Shown here piece by piece: positions 33,729-42,913 of a DNA stretch of 64,000 nt (the first letter of the stretch is position 1; each line of letters opens with the position of its first letter). The position numbers and the translations under genes are program-made. The notes beneath the pieces are model-generated. The model did not search any database and was not told the DNA's origin. It saw only the letters and a program-made list of their open reading frames with translations. The stretch comes from Burkholderiales bacterium 67-32. Its GTDB lineage: Bacteria > Pseudomonadota > Gammaproteobacteria > Burkholderiales > Burkholderiaceae_B. The stretch spans positions 630,684 through 694,683 of the forward strand of contig MKUP01000033.1 in the NCBI GenBank assembly GCA_001898625.1, read 5' to 3'.

Positions 33729-34691
33729 ATGATTGCCCGTTCTCCCCTCAGCCTTTCGCACTTGAAGTTTCGCCAGCTCATGCTGATCGACCTGCTGGTC
33801 CGGCACGGCACCTTGCACAAGGCCGCTCGCCATCTCGCCATCAGCCAGCCGGCGGCAACCGCCATGCTCAACGATCTGGAGGCGCTGCTGGGCGTCTCGT
33901 TGTTTCTGCGCGGCAGACAGGGTGTCATGCCGACACCCGCGACCCATGCCCTGCTGGGGCGCTGCCGCACCATCCTCAATGAATTCGACGAGTGGGTCTC
34001 GAACGTGGCGGACGTCGCACAGGGCCAGTTGCCCGTGCTGCGCGTCGGCGTGGTCGCCCAGGCCTATCTGGCCTACCTGCCGCACGCCATCGAGTTTTTC
34101 CTGGAAGCCGGCGGCACGCCCATCCAGACGCGGGAAGGAACGGGCCGGGCACTCATCGACGCCCTGCTCAACGGCGAATTGGAGTGTGTCATCGGTCGCT
34201 TGCCCAATGACGGCCTGGCCAGTTCACCCGAGTTTTCACAACTGGACTTCGTTCCGCTTTATACCGACCAGATAAGTGTCGTGGCCCATCCCGCGCATCC
34301 GCTGGTGGATCGCGCACAGGTTTCGTACCAGGATCTGGTCGATCACAAGTGGGTGCTGCAGCGCCGCGACTCCAGCGTCCGGCGCGCCTTTGCGGAAGGC
34401 TTCACCCAGCGTGGCCTGCGGCCCCCGGAACCGCTGGTGGAAACCTCGTCGTTCATCCAGAACCTGACCGTGGTCGCCCATTCGAGCCTGCTGACCGTGG
34501 CGCCGCAGCGTGCGGCTCGCTTCCAGGAGAACCTCGGCATCGTTCGCCTGATCGATGCCGATCTGGACTTGGCACCCATGCATGTGTCATTCATTTCGCG
34601 CAAGACGGCTGCGCGCAACCCCATGCTGACGCGGTTTCGTGAGTCGTTCGTGCGCAGCCTGGAACATGGGGACGCAGAAGGAGATGGATGA
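33729..34691 (+). CDS. LysR-type transcriptional regulator
   Basis: A 320-residue regulator with helix-turn-helix at residues 12-70 (LKFRQLMLIDLLVRHGTLHKAARHLAISQPAATAMLNDLE) and a full effector domain. Wording (GTLHKAARHLAISQPAAT) resembles the PcaQ/GbpR-like subgroup. It is divergent from the Bug-sulfatase pair, with 122 bases between the GTG start of the Bug gene and its own ATG, and is the probable regulator of those two genes. It converges on hipA, leaving 42 bases between the stops. Confidence 0.9.
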   Translation: MIARSPLSLSHLKFRQLMLIDLLVRHGTLHKAARHLAISQPAATAMLNDLEALLGVSLFLRGRQGVMPTPATHALLGRCRTILNEFDEWVSNVADVAQGQLPVLRVGVVAQAYLAYLPHAIEFFLEAGGTPIQTREGTGRALIDALLNGELECVIGRLPNDGLASSPEFSQLDFVPLYTDQISVVAHPAHPLVDRAQVSYQDLVDHKWVLQRRDSSVRRAFAEGFTQRGLRPPEPLVETSSFIQNLTVVAHSSLLTVAPQRAARFQENLGIVRLIDADLDLAPMHVSFISRKTAARNPMLTRFRESFVRSLEHGDAEGDG

Positions 34692-34733
34692 AAGGAATGT
34701 GTTCTGGTGCAGAAGCAGCACGCCCGCTGCGCG

Positions 34734-36074
34734 CTATCTCGGCATGTCCGCCATTCTGGCTGCGGACTGACGCATTCCCGAGGCAATCGACTCAAAGACA
34801 TCGGCAGGAAAGCCGGCTGGCAGCCTGTTACCCACATCCTCCAGCGCACCATCGACGTTCGCCAGCGTTTCCCCAATGATCTGCTCCATATCCGGCCCGT
34901 AGCCGCACAAGCGCGCGGTGCTGTTGAAATGCCGGCGTTGCACCTCGGCCAGCTTGTAGTGCTTGTTCTTGCCGGGCAACGCCATCGCCAGCTTCAACTT
35001 CTTGTAATCGAGCCGATTGGCACCCTTGCCGATCACCGGCCATGCCGATAGCACATCGTAGAGCGGCGTCAGTTGGTAATGCCCCTGAGGCAACAGATGA
35101 ATGGAGAAATTCTTGGCATGCCCGTCCGTGGCCGCCAGCAGCCAGAACAGTAATTGGGCCTGCAACAGTGTGCGCAAGTCCGTGTCGCGGCGGTCGGAGT
35201 TAGCCAGGATGGCGGCAATCTCTTTCAAACCCGGGCCTCCATCCGCTTCGTATTTGACGTCCGCCCATACGCCGCAGGCTTGGCAGAAGTCCTCCTGAGG
35301 CAGGCGCAACCAATAGCCTCCGTCGGCAAGCCGTCGATCAAAGCGCTCGACGATCAATACTTTCTGCTCGCCGAACTCCCCAATCCGGCACGATGCCACA
35401 GGCACGCCGAACGCTGACAGTATTTGCGCACACAACCATTCGTTTTCTACGGAGGTACGCATGTCGGCTTGCCGGTTCCCAACCAACCCGAGCGGCAGTT
35501 TGAAGATATGCGTAGTGGGCGTCGCACCTAGCGGCCGACACCACCGACCCTCATGCCACAGCAACGCGGTCTTCTCCTGGGCGCCGGCGATCGAGATCCT
35601 GAGCTCTTCGTCATCGTCATCGAGTTGGCCGACTCCTCGCGGCGAACCAGCGGCTCCTCGCAAAATGCGCTCGACATCGGCATCGTCCAGCGGTTCGGCC
35701 AGGATGCGCCGTATGTCGGGGCAGTCTTCTCCCTCCGGTAGCAACTGCACCGCCCCGACGCAGTCTCTGCCTATCGCTGCGAGCAGGTCGAAAGCGCCGG
35801 TTCCCGCGGTCCTGAAACGAGTCTGAATACGTTGGCGTATCCGATCGCTGTCAGGCAGCAGATTATCGAAAAAACTACGGACCGCCGCACCGCGCAGCGG
35901 AATCGGATCCAATGGCACAGGCAAGGACAGGGAAAGCGGCCGTCCGACCGGCGAAACCGCCCAAGCGTCGTCGTAGAGGAATTCGTCCGCGCCCCGGGCG
36001 GGAAGGCGCCATTGCCCAACTCGAATGCCATTGGCCCATACGTCCAGAGCCCGGGTTTGGGAAGGACGGCCCAT
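34734..36074 (-). CDS. hipA: HipA-family serine/threonine kinase toxin
   Basis: A 446-residue kinase from ATG 36074. The N-terminal HipA_N domain covers about residues 8-110. The kinase core shows the phosphate loop SIAGAQEKTALL (from residue 161), Lys192 in THIFKLP, the catalytic loop ATDGHAKN (Asp317, Asn322) and the metal Asp340 in LTPLYDVLSA, all intact. In E. coli HipA phosphorylates glutamyl-tRNA synthetase and induces persistence; the target here is inferred. hipB lies 2 bases upstream. Base composition is only slightly below the neighbours. Confidence 0.92.
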   Translation of the reverse strand: MGRPSQTRALDVWANGIRVGQWRLPARGADEFLYDDAWAVSPVGRPLSLSLPVPLDPIPLRGAAVRSFFDNLLPDSDRIRQRIQTRFRTAGTGAFDLLAAIGRDCVGAVQLLPEGEDCPDIRRILAEPLDDADVERILRGAAGSPRGVGQLDDDDEELRISIAGAQEKTALLWHEGRWCRPLGATPTTHIFKLPLGLVGNRQADMRTSVENEWLCAQILSAFGVPVASCRIGEFGEQKVLIVERFDRRLADGGYWLRLPQEDFCQACGVWADVKYEADGGPGLKEIAAILANSDRRDTDLRTLLQAQLLFWLLAATDGHAKNFSIHLLPQGHYQLTPLYDVLSAWPVIGKGANRLDYKKLKLAMALPGKNKHYKLAEVQRRHFNSTARLCGYGPDMEQIIGETLANVDGALEDVGNRLPAGFPADVFESIASGMRQSAARMADMPR

Positions 36075-36076
36075 GG

Positions 36077-36319
36077 TCACCACTCGCCGCCAGCCGTCGA
36101 CGGTTTGCCCTTCTCCTGCAGCACCATGTCCAAACCCAATATCGCCGTCAACGCCAACAAGCGATCCAGCGTCAGATGCGCGGGGTTCTTTTCGAGTTCC
36201 GACAGACGGTTCTGGCTGATACCGAGACGTGAGGCAACCACGGTCTGGGAAAGGCCCATGGACTTGCGGCGACTGACCAACATGGTTCCAACCTGAGAAG
36301 GCATGGAAATTCGGAACAT
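36077..36319 (-). CDS. hipB: HipB-family antitoxin and repressor
   Basis: An 80-residue protein (ATG 36319, or ATG 36304 as alternative). It contains a Cro/cI-type helix-turn-helix, GLSQTVVASRLGISQNRLSELEKNP, in the middle and a short C-terminal tail. It should neutralise HipA by binding it and repress the operon by binding operators upstream; two matching CGATA-N9-TATCG palindromes are found at 36339-36357 and 36418-36436. The stop is 2 bases before hipA. Confidence 0.9.
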   Translation of the reverse strand: MFRISMPSQVGTMLVSRRKSMGLSQTVVASRLGISQNRLSELEKNPAHLTLDRLLALTAILGLDMVLQEKGKPSTAGGEW

Positions 36320-36338
36320 GGCTTTTCATCGGTTATGT

Positions 36339-36357
36339 CGATAAAACAAATTTATCG
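36339..36357. promoter_or_regulatory. Candidate HipB operator, site 1
   Basis: Perfect palindrome CGATAAA-ACAAA-TTTATCG (7-base arms, 5-base centre, 19 bases in all), 20 bases upstream of the hipB start. The outer form CGATA-N9-TATCG is shared with site 2 and resembles the E. coli HipB operator TATCC-N8-GGATA. Confidence 0.65.
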
Positions 36358-36417
36358 CCATTCTCGATACAGCGCAATAACAAATGTTGGTTTGTAATGC
36401 CAAGAAATCGGCAATGT

Positions 36418-36436
36418 CGATAATTCTGAAATATCG
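36418..36436. promoter_or_regulatory. Candidate HipB operator, site 2
   Basis: CGATA-ATTCTGAAA-TATCG, the same 19-base CGATA-N9-TATCG layout as site 1. The centres are 79 bases apart, allowing DNA looping or wrapping by HipB dimers. Confidence 0.55.
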
Positions 36437-36454
36437 CCAATACCGATACCACGT

Positions 36455-36487
36455 AAAAAAGCCCGGAATGGAAAACCATCCCGGGCT
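36455..36487 (-). terminator. Intrinsic terminator of the mhpF-mhpE operon
   Basis: Read on the minus strand, arms AGCCCGGGATGG and CCATTCCGGGCT (one mismatch) enclose a TTTT loop and are followed by a T-run (six A at 36455-36460 on the plus strand). It lies 72 bases beyond the mhpE stop and also separates that operon from the hip operators. Confidence 0.8.
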
Positions 36488-36559
36488 ACCAAGAGCGCCC
36501 TTCGGCGCCACGTGCTCTACTACTCAAACACCGCGGCGGCCGTCGCAACGGCCTGCCGA

Positions 36560-37567
36560 TTACTTCTTCAGGTCCAGCGCCACGTCGACGATCATGTCTT
36601 CCTGGCCGCCCACCATTTTCCGGCGGCCCAGCTCGACCAGGATGTCCACGGTCTTCAGGTCGTACTTGGCGGCGGCGGTTTCCGCGTGGCGCAGGAAGCT
36701 GGAGTACACGCCGGCGTAGCCCAGGGCCAGGGTTTCGCGGTCGACGCGCACGGGGCGGTCCTGCAGCGGACGGACGATGTCGTCGGCGGCGTCCATCAAG
36801 GTGTACAGGTTGCAGCCGTGGTTCCAGCCCATGCGCTCGGCGGCGGCGATGAACACTTCCAGCGGCGCGTTGCCGGCGCCGGCGCCCATGCCGGCCAGGC
36901 TGGCGTCGATGCGGTCGCAGCCTTCTTCCACCGCGACGATGGAGTTGGCCACGCCCAGGCTCAGGTTGTGGTGGGCGTGCATGCCGGTTTGCGTTTCAGG
37001 CTTGAGCACGTCCTTGAAGGCGCGGAAGCGGTCGCGCACGTCGTTCATGTTCAGGGCGCCGCCCGAATCGACCACGTACACGCACGAGGCGCCGTAGCTT
37101 TCCATCAGCTTGGCCTGCTGCGCCAGCGCCTGGGGCGTGGTCATGTGGCTCATCATCAGGAAGCCCACCGAGTCCATGCCCAGGTTGCGGGCGTATTCGA
37201 TGTGCTGCTTGGAAACGTCGGCCTCGGTGCAGTGGGTGGCCACGCGCACCACGCGCGCGCCGGCGTCGTAGGCGTTGCGCAGGTCGTGCACGGTGCCCAC
37301 GCCGGGGATCAGCAGCGTGGCGACCTTGGCGTGCTTGACCGTGTCGGCCACGGCCTCGATCCATTCCAGGTCGGTGTGCGCGCCGAAGCCGTAGTTGAAG
37401 CTGGAGCCCGACAGGCCGTCGCCGTGGGCGACTTCCAGGCTGTCGACCTTGGCTTCGTCCAGCGCCTTGGCGATGTCGCGAACGTTCTTGATGCTGTACT
37501 GGTGGCGGATGGCATGGCTGCCGTCGCGCAGCGTGACGTCGGAAATGTAGAGTTTCTTGTTGCTCAT
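36560..37567 (-). CDS. mhpE: 4-hydroxy-2-oxovalerate aldolase
   Basis: A 335-residue aldolase (MhpE/DmpG/BphI family). The metal and substrate region reads [16 protein letters not shown]; His ligands lie in [12 protein letters not shown], and [23 protein letters not shown] is the family signature. It cleaves 4-hydroxy-2-oxovalerate to pyruvate and acetaldehyde, the last step but one of meta-cleavage of aromatics, and channels acetaldehyde to the dehydrogenase encoded just upstream (10 bases apart). A strong intrinsic terminator follows at 36455-36487. Confidence 0.96.
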   Translation of the reverse strand: MSNKKLYISDVTLRDGSHAIRHQYSIKNVRDIAKALDEAKVDSLEVAHGDGLSGSSFNYGFGAHTDLEWIEAVADTVKHAKVATLLIPGVGTVHDLRNAYDAGARVVRVATHCTEADVSKQHIEYARNLGMDSVGFLMMSHMTTPQALAQQAKLMESYGASCVYVVDSGGALNMNDVRDRFRAFKDVLKPETQTGMHAHHNLSLGVANSIVAVEEGCDRIDASLAGMGAGAGNAPLEVFIAAAERMGWNHGCNLYTLMDAADDIVRPLQDRPVRVDRETLALGYAGVYSSFLRHAETAAAKYDLKTVDILVELGRRKMVGGQEDMIVDVALDLKK

Positions 37568-37577
37568 AGTTCGATCC

Positions 37578-38528
37578 TCAGGCGGCTTCGACCAGGTGGG
37601 TCTGCGCGAAGCGCTCGGCGCACGCCAGGGCGGCCGAGGTCATGATGTCCAGGTTACCGGCGTAGGCGGGCAGGTAGTGCGCGGCGCCTTCGACTTCCAG
37701 GAACACCGAGGTCTTCAGGCCGGACAGCTTGCCCAGGCCGGGGACGTTCAGCGGCGCGCTGGCGGGGATTTCGTCGAACTGCACGTGTTGCTTCAGGCGG
37801 TAGCCCGGCACGTAGCTCTGCACCTTGGCGACCATGTCGGCGATGCTTTGCTCGATGGCCTTGGTGTCGGCCATTTCGGACAGCGTGAACACGGTGTCGC
37901 GCATGATGAGCGGGGGCTCGGCCGGGTTCAGGATGATGATGGCCTTGCCGCGGGCGGCGCCGCCGATCACTTCGATGGCCTTGGAGGTGGTCTCGGTGAA
38001 CTCGTCGATGTTGGCGCGCGTGCCGGGGCCGGCCGACTTGCTGGAGATCGAGGCGATGATTTCGCCGTAGTGCACCTTGGCCACGCGCGACACGGCGTTG
38101 ACCATCGGGATCGTGGCCTGGCCGCCGCAGGTGACCATGTTGATGTTGGGCGAGTCGAGGTGCTCGTCGATGTTGATCGCGGGGATCACATAGGGGCCGA
38201 TGGCGGCGGGGGTCAGGTCGATGACCTGCACGCCCTTGGCCTGCAGCAGTTCATTGTGGCGCTTGTGGGCGCCGGCCGAGGTCGCGTCGAAAGCGATGCG
38301 GATCTCGTTGAAGTTGGGCATGGCCAGCAGGCCGTCGATGCCGCCCGCGGTGATGGGCACGCCCAGCCGCTCGGCACGGGCCAGGCCGTCCGATTTCGGG
38401 TCGATGCCGACCATGGCGCCCATTTGCAGGGCCTTGCCATGGCGCATGATCTTGATCATCAGGTCGGTGCCGATGTTGCCCGAGCCGATGATCGCCACTT
38501 TGGATTTGTTGTCGTCTTGCCGCCCCAT
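37578..38528 (-). CDS. mhpF: Acetaldehyde dehydrogenase (acylating)
   Basis: A 316-residue enzyme (MhpF/DmpF/BphJ family). NAD-binding GSGNIG at 15-20, catalytic Cys134 in [11 protein letters not shown], and the partner-interface region [18 protein letters not shown] are present. It converts acetaldehyde, NAD and CoA to acetyl-CoA and forms a channelling complex with the aldolase. The usual third gene, the 2-oxopent-4-enoate hydratase, and ring-cleavage genes are absent nearby. A 12-base motif AAGAAGATTCTT lies 104 bases upstream and recurs before the Lrp gene at 39964. Confidence 0.96.
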   Translation of the reverse strand: MGRQDDNKSKVAIIGSGNIGTDLMIKIMRHGKALQMGAMVGIDPKSDGLARAERLGVPITAGGIDGLLAMPNFNEIRIAFDATSAGAHKRHNELLQAKGVQVIDLTPAAIGPYVIPAINIDEHLDSPNINMVTCGGQATIPMVNAVSRVAKVHYGEIIASISSKSAGPGTRANIDEFTETTSKAIEVIGGAARGKAIIILNPAEPPLIMRDTVFTLSEMADTKAIEQSIADMVAKVQSYVPGYRLKQHVQFDEIPASAPLNVPGLGKLSGLKTSVFLEVEGAAHYLPAYAGNLDIMTSAALACAERFAQTHLVEAA

Positions 38529-38631
38529 GAGCCGCTCCTGAGTGTGGTGATGCTGATACGGATACGTTCGATAGTATCTTCCAGCCGGACGGAAATAGCC
38601 TTGCTTTTTTTGGGCATTCCACCGCTCAGGA

Positions 38632-38643
38632 AAGAAGATTCTT
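38632..38643. promoter_or_regulatory. Shared motif AAGAAGATTCTT, copy 1 (mhpF upstream)
   Basis: Arms AAGAA and TTCTT around GA, in the intergenic region between mhpF and the diguanylate cyclase gene. The identical 12 bases occur at 39936-39947, just before the Lrp-family gene. AT-rich dyads of this kind are typical of Lrp/AsnC binding; the pairing is inference. Confidence 0.45.
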
Positions 38644-38749
38644 ACTTTTTAGTGAATTTTCAAGGAAGAAATCCCTATTCAGCTATCCAACCCCCTGAAA
38701 AGGCCCCGAAAACCCCATCAGGGCTACACTGAAGGGGACAGGCCCGCCC

Positions 38750-39967
38750 ATGTCCCATACCGACACGCTACTCGCCCTTTCCCACCCTCTCGTGGCGCTG
38801 CTGATCGCCGCGCTGCTGGGCGGTGCGTGGCGTTTCATGGGGCGTCCCCCGCACCTGCGGTATTTCATCGGCGCCTTCACCTGCTACGCCACGGGGCTGA
38901 TCCTGCAGATCACGCTCTGGCCCGCCAACCTGGCGGTCAACGTCGCCGCGACGGGCGTGCTGTACGGCGCCGCGGCCTTCCTGTTCGCCAGCGGCATCGC
39001 GCAGTTGGAACGCAAGCACCTGCCGCCCTGGCCATCGGCACTGATCCTGGCGGCCATGCTGGCCGTGCGCCTGTGGAGCCTCCGCGATCCGGCCTGGTCC
39101 GGCCTGCGGATAGGCGCGTTGTACACGGCGGTGACCCTGCTGTTCCTGCTGGCCCTGTGGCGGATCCGGCATCTTGCGCGGGGAACGGCGCTGGAACGGC
39201 TGCTGTTCGGTTTCCTGCTGCTGGGCACCGTCAGCCTACTGCCCCGGGTGCTGCTGACCATGAAGGCCAAGACCCTGAGCTATGGCTACGACGGCGGCAT
39301 GTACTGGGTGCTGACCCAACTCAGCTTCTATCTTTTCATCGTGGGCGCGGCGGTGCTGCTGGTGCTGTTGACGGCGTTCCGCACCATCGCCCATTTCAGC
39401 CTGGTGTCCGAACGCGATGCGCTGACCGGGCTGCGCAACCGCAACAGCCTGCTCGATTTCCTGGCCAGGAGCCGCAGGGCGACGGAGCACTACGGGCTCG
39501 TCATCCTGGACGCGGACCACTTCAAGCAGATCAACGACCGCTACGGCCATCCCGTGGGCGACGCGGTGCTGCGGGCCATGGCGGGCGTCCTGGCGCAGCA
39601 CGTGCGCAAGATGGACGCCCTGGGCCGCATAGGCGGCGAGGAATTCATGCTGGTCCTGCCGGGGGCGACGCTGGAGGAAACCGAGCAGGCCGCGGCGCGG
39701 TTGCAGGCGGCCTTGGCACAGCACGATTTCTCTTCCATCGTGCCCGGGCTGCGCTGCACTGCCAGCTTCGGCATAGGCAGTTTCGGACGCGAGGTGTCCT
39801 TCGAAGATGCCTACGCCCACGTCGACCGGCTGCTGGCGCAGGCCAAGCGGCAGGGCCGCAACCGCATCGCCAAGGGGGTCCCCCTGAACGAAGCGGCAGA
39901 ATCCGAGTCATTACCCCCATTGGTCGCCTTTACAGAAGAAGATTCTTTTTCTACGATGACTCAATGA
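38750..39967 (+). CDS. Membrane-bound diguanylate cyclase (GGDEF)
   Basis: A 405-residue protein. Residues 1-210 hold about seven hydrophobic segments forming an unassigned membrane sensor. The GGDEF domain begins at DALTGLRNRNS (near 223) and carries GGEEF near residue 294, a functional variant of the active-site loop. Five residues before it is RKMD, the RxxD inhibitory site for product feedback. It should make cyclic di-GMP from GTP. The stop overlaps the start of the Lrp gene (ATGA, 39964-39967), so the two are probably coupled. Confidence 0.93.
   Translation: MSHTDTLLALSHPLVALLIAALLGGAWRFMGRPPHLRYFIGAFTCYATGLILQITLWPANLAVNVAATGVLYGAAAFLFASGIAQLERKHLPPWPSALILAAMLAVRLWSLRDPAWSGLRIGALYTAVTLLFLLALWRIRHLARGTALERLLFGFLLLGTVSLLPRVLLTMKAKTLSYGYDGGMYWVLTQLSFYLFIVGAAVLLVLLTAFRTIAHFSLVSERDALTGLRNRNSLLDFLARSRRATEHYGLVILDADHFKQINDRYGHPVGDAVLRAMAGVLAQHVRKMDALGRIGGEEFMLVLPGATLEETEQAAARLQAALAQHDFSSIVPGLRCTASFGIGSFGREVSFEDAYAHVDRLLAQAKRQGRNRIAKGVPLNEAAESESLPPLVAFTEEDSFSTMTQ
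39936..39947. promoter_or_regulatory. Shared motif AAGAAGATTCTT, copy 2 (Lrp gene upstream)
   Basis: Identical to 38632-38643 and located 16 bases before the Lrp start codon, inside the 3' end of the diguanylate cyclase gene. It could serve autoregulation by the Lrp protein. Confidence 0.45.
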
Positions 39968-40449
39968 AAAAGAATGCTCCAACCGAATCCCTGGACCAGA
40001 CCGACCTGCAATTGATGCGCCACCTGCAGGAAGACGGCCGGCTGTCCAACGCCAAGCTGGCCCAGCGCGTGGCGCTGAGCGAAACCCCCTGCTGGCACCG
40101 GCTGCGCAAACTGGAGTCCGAAGGCTATATCCAGGGCTATCAGGCCATGCTGGACCGCCGCAAGCTGGGGCTGGGCGAACTGGCCTTCATCAGCCTGAAT
40201 TTTTCGCCACACACGGCCGAGGCGTTCGAGGCGCTGGAGAAGCTGGTGGAAGCGAACGATCAGGTACTGACCTGCCACCGCGTCACCGGCGAGGCCGATT
40301 TCGTGATGATGGTGGTGGCCGAGGACCTGGACTCGGTGCGCGACTTCATCGACAAGGTGCTGCGCACCCTGCCCAACGTGGCCACGGTGCGCACCAGCCT
40401 GTCGCTAAGGGAAGTGAAGTTCTCGAGCAAGCTGCCGCTGCCGGCGTGA
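39964..40449 (+). CDS. Lrp/AsnC-family transcriptional regulator
   Basis: A 161-residue regulator from ATG 39964. Residues about 9-60 are the AsnC helix-turn-helix (LDQTDLQLMRHLQEDGRLSNAKLAQRVALSETPCWHRLRKLE), and the C-terminal half is the ligand-sensing RAM domain (VLTCHRVTGEADFVMMVVAEDL). Such regulators respond to amino acids and often control an adjacent gene. Here the neighbours are a diguanylate cyclase and, beyond it, mhpFE; copies of AAGAAGATTCTT lie before both transcripts. Confidence 0.92.
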   Translation: MKKNAPTESLDQTDLQLMRHLQEDGRLSNAKLAQRVALSETPCWHRLRKLESEGYIQGYQAMLDRRKLGLGELAFISLNFSPHTAEAFEALEKLVEANDQVLTCHRVTGEADFVMMVVAEDLDSVRDFIDKVLRTLPNVATVRTSLSLREVKFSSKLPLPA

Positions 40450-40458
40450 CCGCCCCCT

Positions 40459-41127
40459 TCAACCCCGCCGCAGGCGCGCCGCCGTGGCCTCGTCCGCCGG
40501 CTTGGCCAGCAGGCCGCCGCGGTCGTTGAACAGCACCTCGTAGCGCGCGCCGTCGAACATGGGCATGAAGGTGGCGCTGCCATACTCGGCGTCGACGTAG
40601 GGCAGCCAGCGCGAGAACTGGCGTTTCAGCACCCACAGGTCGGGCACGCGCCGGTCGTCGTCCAGCGCGTACACGGTGCGCAGAACGCTGCGTTCGCGCT
40701 CGATGTCGTCATAGCGCCCGCCGATGCGGTCCAGGCGGTACAGCGAAGGCACCCCGGCCAGCGCCGCCGGCAGCCGCCAGCGCAGCACGCGCGCATCGAT
40801 CTGCCACGCGTCGCCCGACAGCACGAACTGGCGCTCGCCCTGGGGCGCGCCGGCCGGCCCGGGCGGCAGCACGACGGTGGCGCGGAAACGCTGCTGGCCG
40901 TCCTGCTTGAGTTCGATGGTGGCCACGTGCCGGTCTTCGAACAGTTCCAGGTAGCGGTAGACCGTGAAAGCCAGCAACCCGGAAACCAGGCTCAGGGCAA
41001 CCAGTGCCAGCCCCAGCAGGCGCCGCAACGGCCGCAGCCCGCGCGACCCGAAGGCCATGCCAAGTCCGGGAACGGCAAGAATGATCGCCGCCACGGCGAT
41101 CCAGAGAGAAGGGCTCAGCGCATCCAC
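40459..41127 (-). CDS. Hypothetical protein with two N-terminal membrane segments
   Basis: A 222-residue protein. Segments LWIAVAAIILAVPGLGMAFG and LLGLALVALSLVSGLLAFTVY form a hairpin anchor; the remaining 165 residues are a soluble domain, probably periplasmic, with FRATVVLPPGPAGAPQGERQFVLSG strands and a conserved-looking YLELFEDRHVATIEL. I do not recognise a characterised family; proteins of this shape occur widely in betaproteobacteria. It converges on the Lrp gene (9 bases between stops). Confidence 0.75.
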   Translation of the reverse strand: MDALSPSLWIAVAAIILAVPGLGMAFGSRGLRPLRRLLGLALVALSLVSGLLAFTVYRYLELFEDRHVATIELKQDGQQRFRATVVLPPGPAGAPQGERQFVLSGDAWQIDARVLRWRLPAALAGVPSLYRLDRIGGRYDDIERERSVLRTVYALDDDRRVPDLWVLKRQFSRWLPYVDAEYGSATFMPMFDGARYEVLFNDRGGLLAKPADEATAARLRRG

Positions 41128-41188
41128 CCGTGGTGCCTCCTTGGCGTGTATCGTCCAGGCACCATGCTCGCACAGATCGGCCGGCGGA

Positions 41189-42913
41189 TCAGGGATCGAG
41201 TTCCAGCACGATACGCGTCCCCTGCCCGGGCTGGCTGCGGACCTCCAGGCGCGCCTGCATCAGCGCCGCCTGTTCGGCGATGCCGCGCAGGCCGTAGTGG
41301 CCGGGCACCGGAACCGCGGGGTCGAAGCCGACGCCGTCGTCCACCACTTCCAGGCGGACCGCCGGCAGCGCGGGCGAGGCCGGATCGGTTGCGGCCGCCA
41401 TCGACAAGGTAATGGCGACCCGGCTGGCGCGCGCATGGCGTTCGATGTTGCGCAGGGCTTCCTCGGCGATGCGGAACGCGACCTCGGCGCGCTCGCCGGC
41501 CAGCGCGGCGGCCTGCTCGTCGCTGGCCAGGACGGTGGGCACCCCGGTCCGGCGCTCGAAGCGGTCCGCCAGTTCGGCCAGCGCCGCGCCCAGCCCCAGT
41601 TCGCGCACGCCGTTGTGGCGCATCTGCTTGATCGCGGCCCGGGCCTCGTCCAGGCCGCTGCCGGCCACGGTCTCGGCGCTGGACAGCTCCGCGTCCAGTT
41701 CGCCGGGCGACATCCGCGCGCCCAGCTTGCGGATCATCCGCAACTGCGTCAGCACCGCCATCAAGGACTGCGCCAGCGTGTCGTGCAGGTCGCGGGCCAT
41801 GCGCAGGCGTTCCCGGCCGATGGCCGCTTGCCGGGCTTCCTCGGCCATCCGCTCGATCCGGGCGGTGCGATCGGCCACGCGCCGGTCGAGTTCCGTGTTC
41901 AGTTGCAGCAGCGCCTGCTTTTCCTCGCTCAGTCTTTGCAGCGTGGCCGCCAGCGTGTTGCCGATGTGCGCGACCTCGTCGACCCCATGCACCGCGTCCA
42001 GTTCGACCCGCCGGCCCTGCTGCACCGCCTGCGCCCGTCCGGCCAGGCGCCGCAGCGGCCGCAGCAGCACGTGGGTGGCGTAGGCCGCCAGCAGCGCGGC
42101 CAGCAGGCCCGACAGGAAGGTCGCCACGAACACGATGTCGCGCGTCCGCCGCGCTGCGCCCAGCGCCACCCTGGCGTCCTGCCGGACCGTGACGGTCCAG
42201 TCGAAAGCCTGGCCCGCAAGCACGTTCGCGGAGTAGGCTCCCACCAGCATGCGATCGGCGTCCTCGGCTCCCCGCCTGCCCGGGCCGATCAGCACATGGC
42301 CGTTCCTGTCGCTGAGCGAAACCTGGACGTGCCGTTCGGTGTTCAGTCCCTGTTCCAGGTCATGCAGGACCGTGCCCAGCCAGGACCACGACAGGGCGCC
42401 GACGATCGCGTCCGGCGCATGGCCGCCGTCGCGTTGCAGCGGCACGGCGATCTCAATGGCGTCCGGCCGCAGGTCGGCCGCCGGGGCCGTCCCGCCCGGC
42501 TCGAAGGAAAACGCCGTGCCGGAACGGCTGCTGGACGAAGCGCCTGTGGCGAGCCGGCCCCGCCCGTCCATCACCGACAGCGACGAGAATTCCGGGAACT
42601 CCCGGTAGATGGCGGCCAGGTGCCGGCTGAGCGAACCGGGAGCATCGTCGGAGGACGCGGCGATCTGCGACGCGGCGGCCTTGATGACGGACTCCCGCGT
42701 GGCCAGCGCCGATTGCAGGTTGGCCATGATCTGCATGGCGAACTGGCGCAGCAGCCGCTCGTGGTCGTCCTGGGCCTGCTGCTCGGCCCGGGATGCCGAA
42801 AAGGCCGCGCCCAGCACGGCGGCGATCACCACGACGACAAACACGACCGACCCGATGGCGGCCGACAGGCTGTGCCTGGGATTCAGGCGCTGCCAGGGCG
42901 AATCCTCTTTCAT
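41189..42913 (-). CDS. NarX-type sensor histidine kinase (HisKA_3)
   Basis: A 574-residue kinase from ATG 42913. Two membrane segments (SVVFVVVVIAAVLGAAFSASR and VFVATFLSGLLAALLAAY) bracket a periplasmic sensor of about 240 residues, followed by HAMP, coiled coil and the HisKA_3 domain, with the phospho-acceptor in MARDLHDTLAQSL. ATPase boxes are EALRNIERHARASR, DDGVGFD and GHYGLRGIAEQ. The partner is probably the LuxR-type response regulator at 43284-43988, encoded divergently. The signal is unknown. Confidence 0.92.
   Translation of the reverse strand: MKEDSPWQRLNPRHSLSAAIGSVVFVVVVIAAVLGAAFSASRAEQQAQDDHERLLRQFAMQIMANLQSALATRESVIKAAASQIAASSDDAPGSLSRHLAAIYREFPEFSSLSVMDGRGRLATGASSSSRSGTAFSFEPGGTAPAADLRPDAIEIAVPLQRDGGHAPDAIVGALSWSWLGTVLHDLEQGLNTERHVQVSLSDRNGHVLIGPGRRGAEDADRMLVGAYSANVLAGQAFDWTVTVRQDARVALGAARRTRDIVFVATFLSGLLAALLAAYATHVLLRPLRRLAGRAQAVQQGRRVELDAVHGVDEVAHIGNTLAATLQRLSEEKQALLQLNTELDRRVADRTARIERMAEEARQAAIGRERLRMARDLHDTLAQSLMAVLTQLRMIRKLGARMSPGELDAELSSAETVAGSGLDEARAAIKQMRHNGVRELGLGAALAELADRFERRTGVPTVLASDEQAAALAGERAEVAFRIAEEALRNIERHARASRVAITLSMAAATDPASPALPAVRLEVVDDGVGFDPAVPVPGHYGLRGIAEQAALMQARLEVRSQPGQGTRIVLELDP

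Noticed and set aside
36326-36511. Minus-strand frame of 61 codons upstream of hipB
   Set aside because: It overlaps both operator palindromes and the mhpE terminator and has no ribosome site.
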